Assembly (NCBI GenBank): GCA_900155495.1 | Contig: FTLJ01001622.1 | Span: 1 to 17,640 of the forward strand | Reading direction: 5' to 3' | Source of the DNA: Porogramme epimiltina | Lineage: Eukaryota; Basidiomycota; Agaricomycetes; Polyporales; Polyporaceae | DNA length: 17,640 bases | Shown: positions 16,376 to 17,640 of the stretch, one piece after another | Numbering within the stretch: position 1 is the first letter of the stretch | How the letters are laid out: every line of letters begins with the position of its first letter | Translations under genes and position numbers: made by a program | Notes under the pieces: generated by a model | Told to the model about the DNA's origin: nothing | Databases searched by the model: none | The model's input: only the letters and a program-made list of their open reading frames with translations

Positions 16376-17194
16376 TTAGAGGAGGAGCCCAGCCGCGAGG
16401 CCGACGAGCGACACGAGCGTCGCGCCCGAGGTGAGGCGGAGGCCCGCCGCGCCGTTGCCCGACGTGCCGGTGGTGGTCGCGGCGGCAGAGGGCGACGTCG
16501 TGGAGGCGGCGCCAGCGGCGGCGGCGCCCGAGGACGTCGAGCCCGTGGTACCCGTGGTGCCGGTCGTGCCTGCGCTGGTGCCGGAGGTGCCCGTGGACGA
16601 GGTCGAGGTCGTCGTCTGCGGGGAGCCGTTCACGGCGTCCGAGGTGGCGGCGGTCGTCTTGAAGGCGTCGAACGTCTTTGCCGCGGTGGGGTTGACGGCG
16701 AAGACCATGCCTGCCTGACAGTGCCTATGGATATCGCGATAAGCGGTCTGGGGAGCGTTTAGGAATGAGAAGGTACGCACTTGGCCTGACGGCAGTAGAA
16801 CCAGAGGGGCGCGGAGGCGTTGTTGATGGTGATCTGCCAGACGGGGACGTCGGTGGACGAGGTGTTCACGAACTGGAAGCCGGAGTCGACGCCGGTCACC
16901 GCGCCGGCGGCGTCGGTGATGTTGGAGCAGGGCGCGGCGAAGGTGGACTGGGTGACGGTGTGGTTCTTGTCGAGGAACTGGAACTGGACGACATCACCAT
17001 CCGCAACACCAGTGAGCCTGCGCAGAGAGGAAAAAGATGTCAGGATTGGGCGCGCGATAACGGAGAAGAGGGGAGAGGACGCACTGGTTGGGGGTATAGA
17101 CGAGGTTGCCGCTCCCGCCGACTTGGACGACGTGAGTCGCGGCGTAGGCAGCACCGACGGGCAGGAGAGCGGCAGCAACAGTGGAGAAACGCAT
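16376..17194 (-). CDS. GPI-anchored extracellular cupredoxin
   Basis: The three exons are 17194-17085, 17017-16781 and 16724-16376 (introns 67 and 56 nt), giving 231 residues. A signal peptide (MRFSTVAAALLPVGAAYA) is followed by a phytocyanin-like domain to about residue 127. The four type-1 copper ligands are all present: H56 in KNHTVTQ, then C112, H117 and M122 in the C-x4-H-x4-M pattern (WFYCRQAKHCQAGM). C67 and C118 are placed to form the usual disulfide. A Ser/Thr/Ala-rich stalk follows, then a hydrophobic end (LVSLVGLAAGLLL) preceded by small residues (SGNGAAG), as expected for GPI attachment. Such proteins sit on the fungal cell surface; an electron-transfer or copper-binding role is suggested by the family, but most are uncharacterised. 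A 5'UTR intron and TATA box lie upstream. Confidence 0.9.
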
Positions 17195-17276
17195 CTTGAA
17201 CTTGGACGTAAAGGAAAGACAACGAGCGGACGGAAGTTCAGGATAAGTTGGCAAGGACGAAGTAACCGACTCGAGA

Positions 17277-17332
17277 CTGCAATCGTCATTGTCAGCGGGG
17301 GACACACAAAGGACGGAAGAGAGACGACGTAC
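17277..17332 (-). other. 5'UTR intron of the cupredoxin gene
   Basis: On the minus strand a GTACGT donor (at 17332), a GCTGACAATGAC branch region and a TTGCAG acceptor (ending at 17277) define a 56-nt intron, 82 nt before the start codon. Size and signals match the coding introns of this window. It lies between the TATA box and the ATG. Confidence 0.65.
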
Positions 17333-17414
17333 CCTGCTCGTGGTGTGCTGGCAGCAAAGAGGACTAGCTCGACAAGGGAGAAGGGGGATGGGACGCAAAG
17401 ACGCCGCGCCCTGG

Positions 17415-17420
17415 CTTATA
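17415..17420 (-). promoter_or_regulatory. TATA box of the cupredoxin gene
   Basis: AATATAAGC on the minus strand gives a TATAAG box. Transcription would start near 17380-17390, leaving about 50 nt of leader before the 5'UTR intron. TATA plus leader intron suggests a strongly expressed or regulated gene. Confidence 0.6.
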
Positions 17421-17640
17421 TTCAACGCCGTCGCCGTGGAAACCCCCGTCTCTCTCCCCCCAAGCTCGAATCTCCGATCCCCCCTCCGCGTGATGCACCA
17501 GCCAATCCCAGCCCCTCCTCTTCGGGCCCTCCCCGTCCTCGTCCCCCTCCTCCGACGCCCCATCAGCTATCACCCGTCGCTGATGCCCATCACGTCCCCC
17601 TCCGCCCCCCCTCAGCCCCCTCACCGCCCTCGTCGAGCTC
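17421..17640. other. Pyrimidine-rich upstream tract at the window edge
   Basis: The + strand is rich in C and T (many CCCCTCC and CCTCGTCC runs), which is purine-rich on the strand of the cupredoxin gene. It is probably that gene's upstream promoter region. Open frames here are low-complexity Gly/Arg or Pro/Ser products of the base bias, so no gene is called, though one may begin beyond the edge. Confidence 0.4.

Noticed and set aside
16431..16718. Open + strand frame rich in Val, Pro and Ala
   Set aside because: It is antisense to the Ser/Thr/Ala-rich stalk of the cupredoxin gene and shows no domain.

Overview
This is a nuclear window from a basidiomycete fungus, most likely an Agaricomycete such as a Polyporales-type mushroom; the exact lineage is inferred from how the proteins look. 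Genes are compact and broken by many small introns: I could phase 30 coding introns, all 49-71 nt, 29 GT-AG and one GC-AG, with CTRAY-like branch points. Intergenic gaps are short and coding GC is high. There are no bacterial operons, rRNAs, CRISPR arrays or intact transposons.

Layout, left to right. (1) Positions 1-598 hold no gene. (2) 743-2170 (+) is a single-exon leucine-rich-repeat protein of the F-box/LRR type, but without an F-box. (3) 2395-3515 (-) is a five-exon RING finger/coiled-coil protein with a SUMO-interaction-like C-terminus. It is divergent from (4) BRX1, 3726-4837 (+), a 60S ribosome assembly factor. (5) 5137-6651 (+) encodes a protein with N-terminal C2H2-like fingers and a C-terminal RING, whose RING is interrupted by a GC-AG intron. 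(6) VPS54, 7110-11160 (-), 11 exons, is a GARP tethering-complex subunit with a proline-rich C-terminal tail. It is divergent from (7) a metaxin/Sam37-like gene, 11420-12446 (+). (8) 12570-13549 (-) is a secreted Ser/Thr-rich Kre9/KNH-like wall protein with an 18-bp tandem repeat. (9) 13614-16375 is a gene-poor interval with coding-like but unresolved open frames. (10) 16376-17194 (-) is a GPI-anchored cupredoxin with a complete type-1 copper site, a 5'UTR intron and a TATA box. The right edge is a pyrimidine-rich promoter-side tract.

The genes are mostly unrelated housekeeping functions (60S biogenesis, endosome-to-Golgi tethering, mitochondrial outer-membrane import) mixed with lineage-typical proteins (LRR, RING/zinc-finger, cell-surface proteins). 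I see no gene cluster forming one pathway and no convincing new multi-gene system. The best leads are the RING-coiled-coil-SIM architecture, the zinc-finger/RING protein with its GC-AG intron, the retention-tolerant introns, the metaxin splice-or-frameshift question, and the undefined 13.6-16.4 kb interval.
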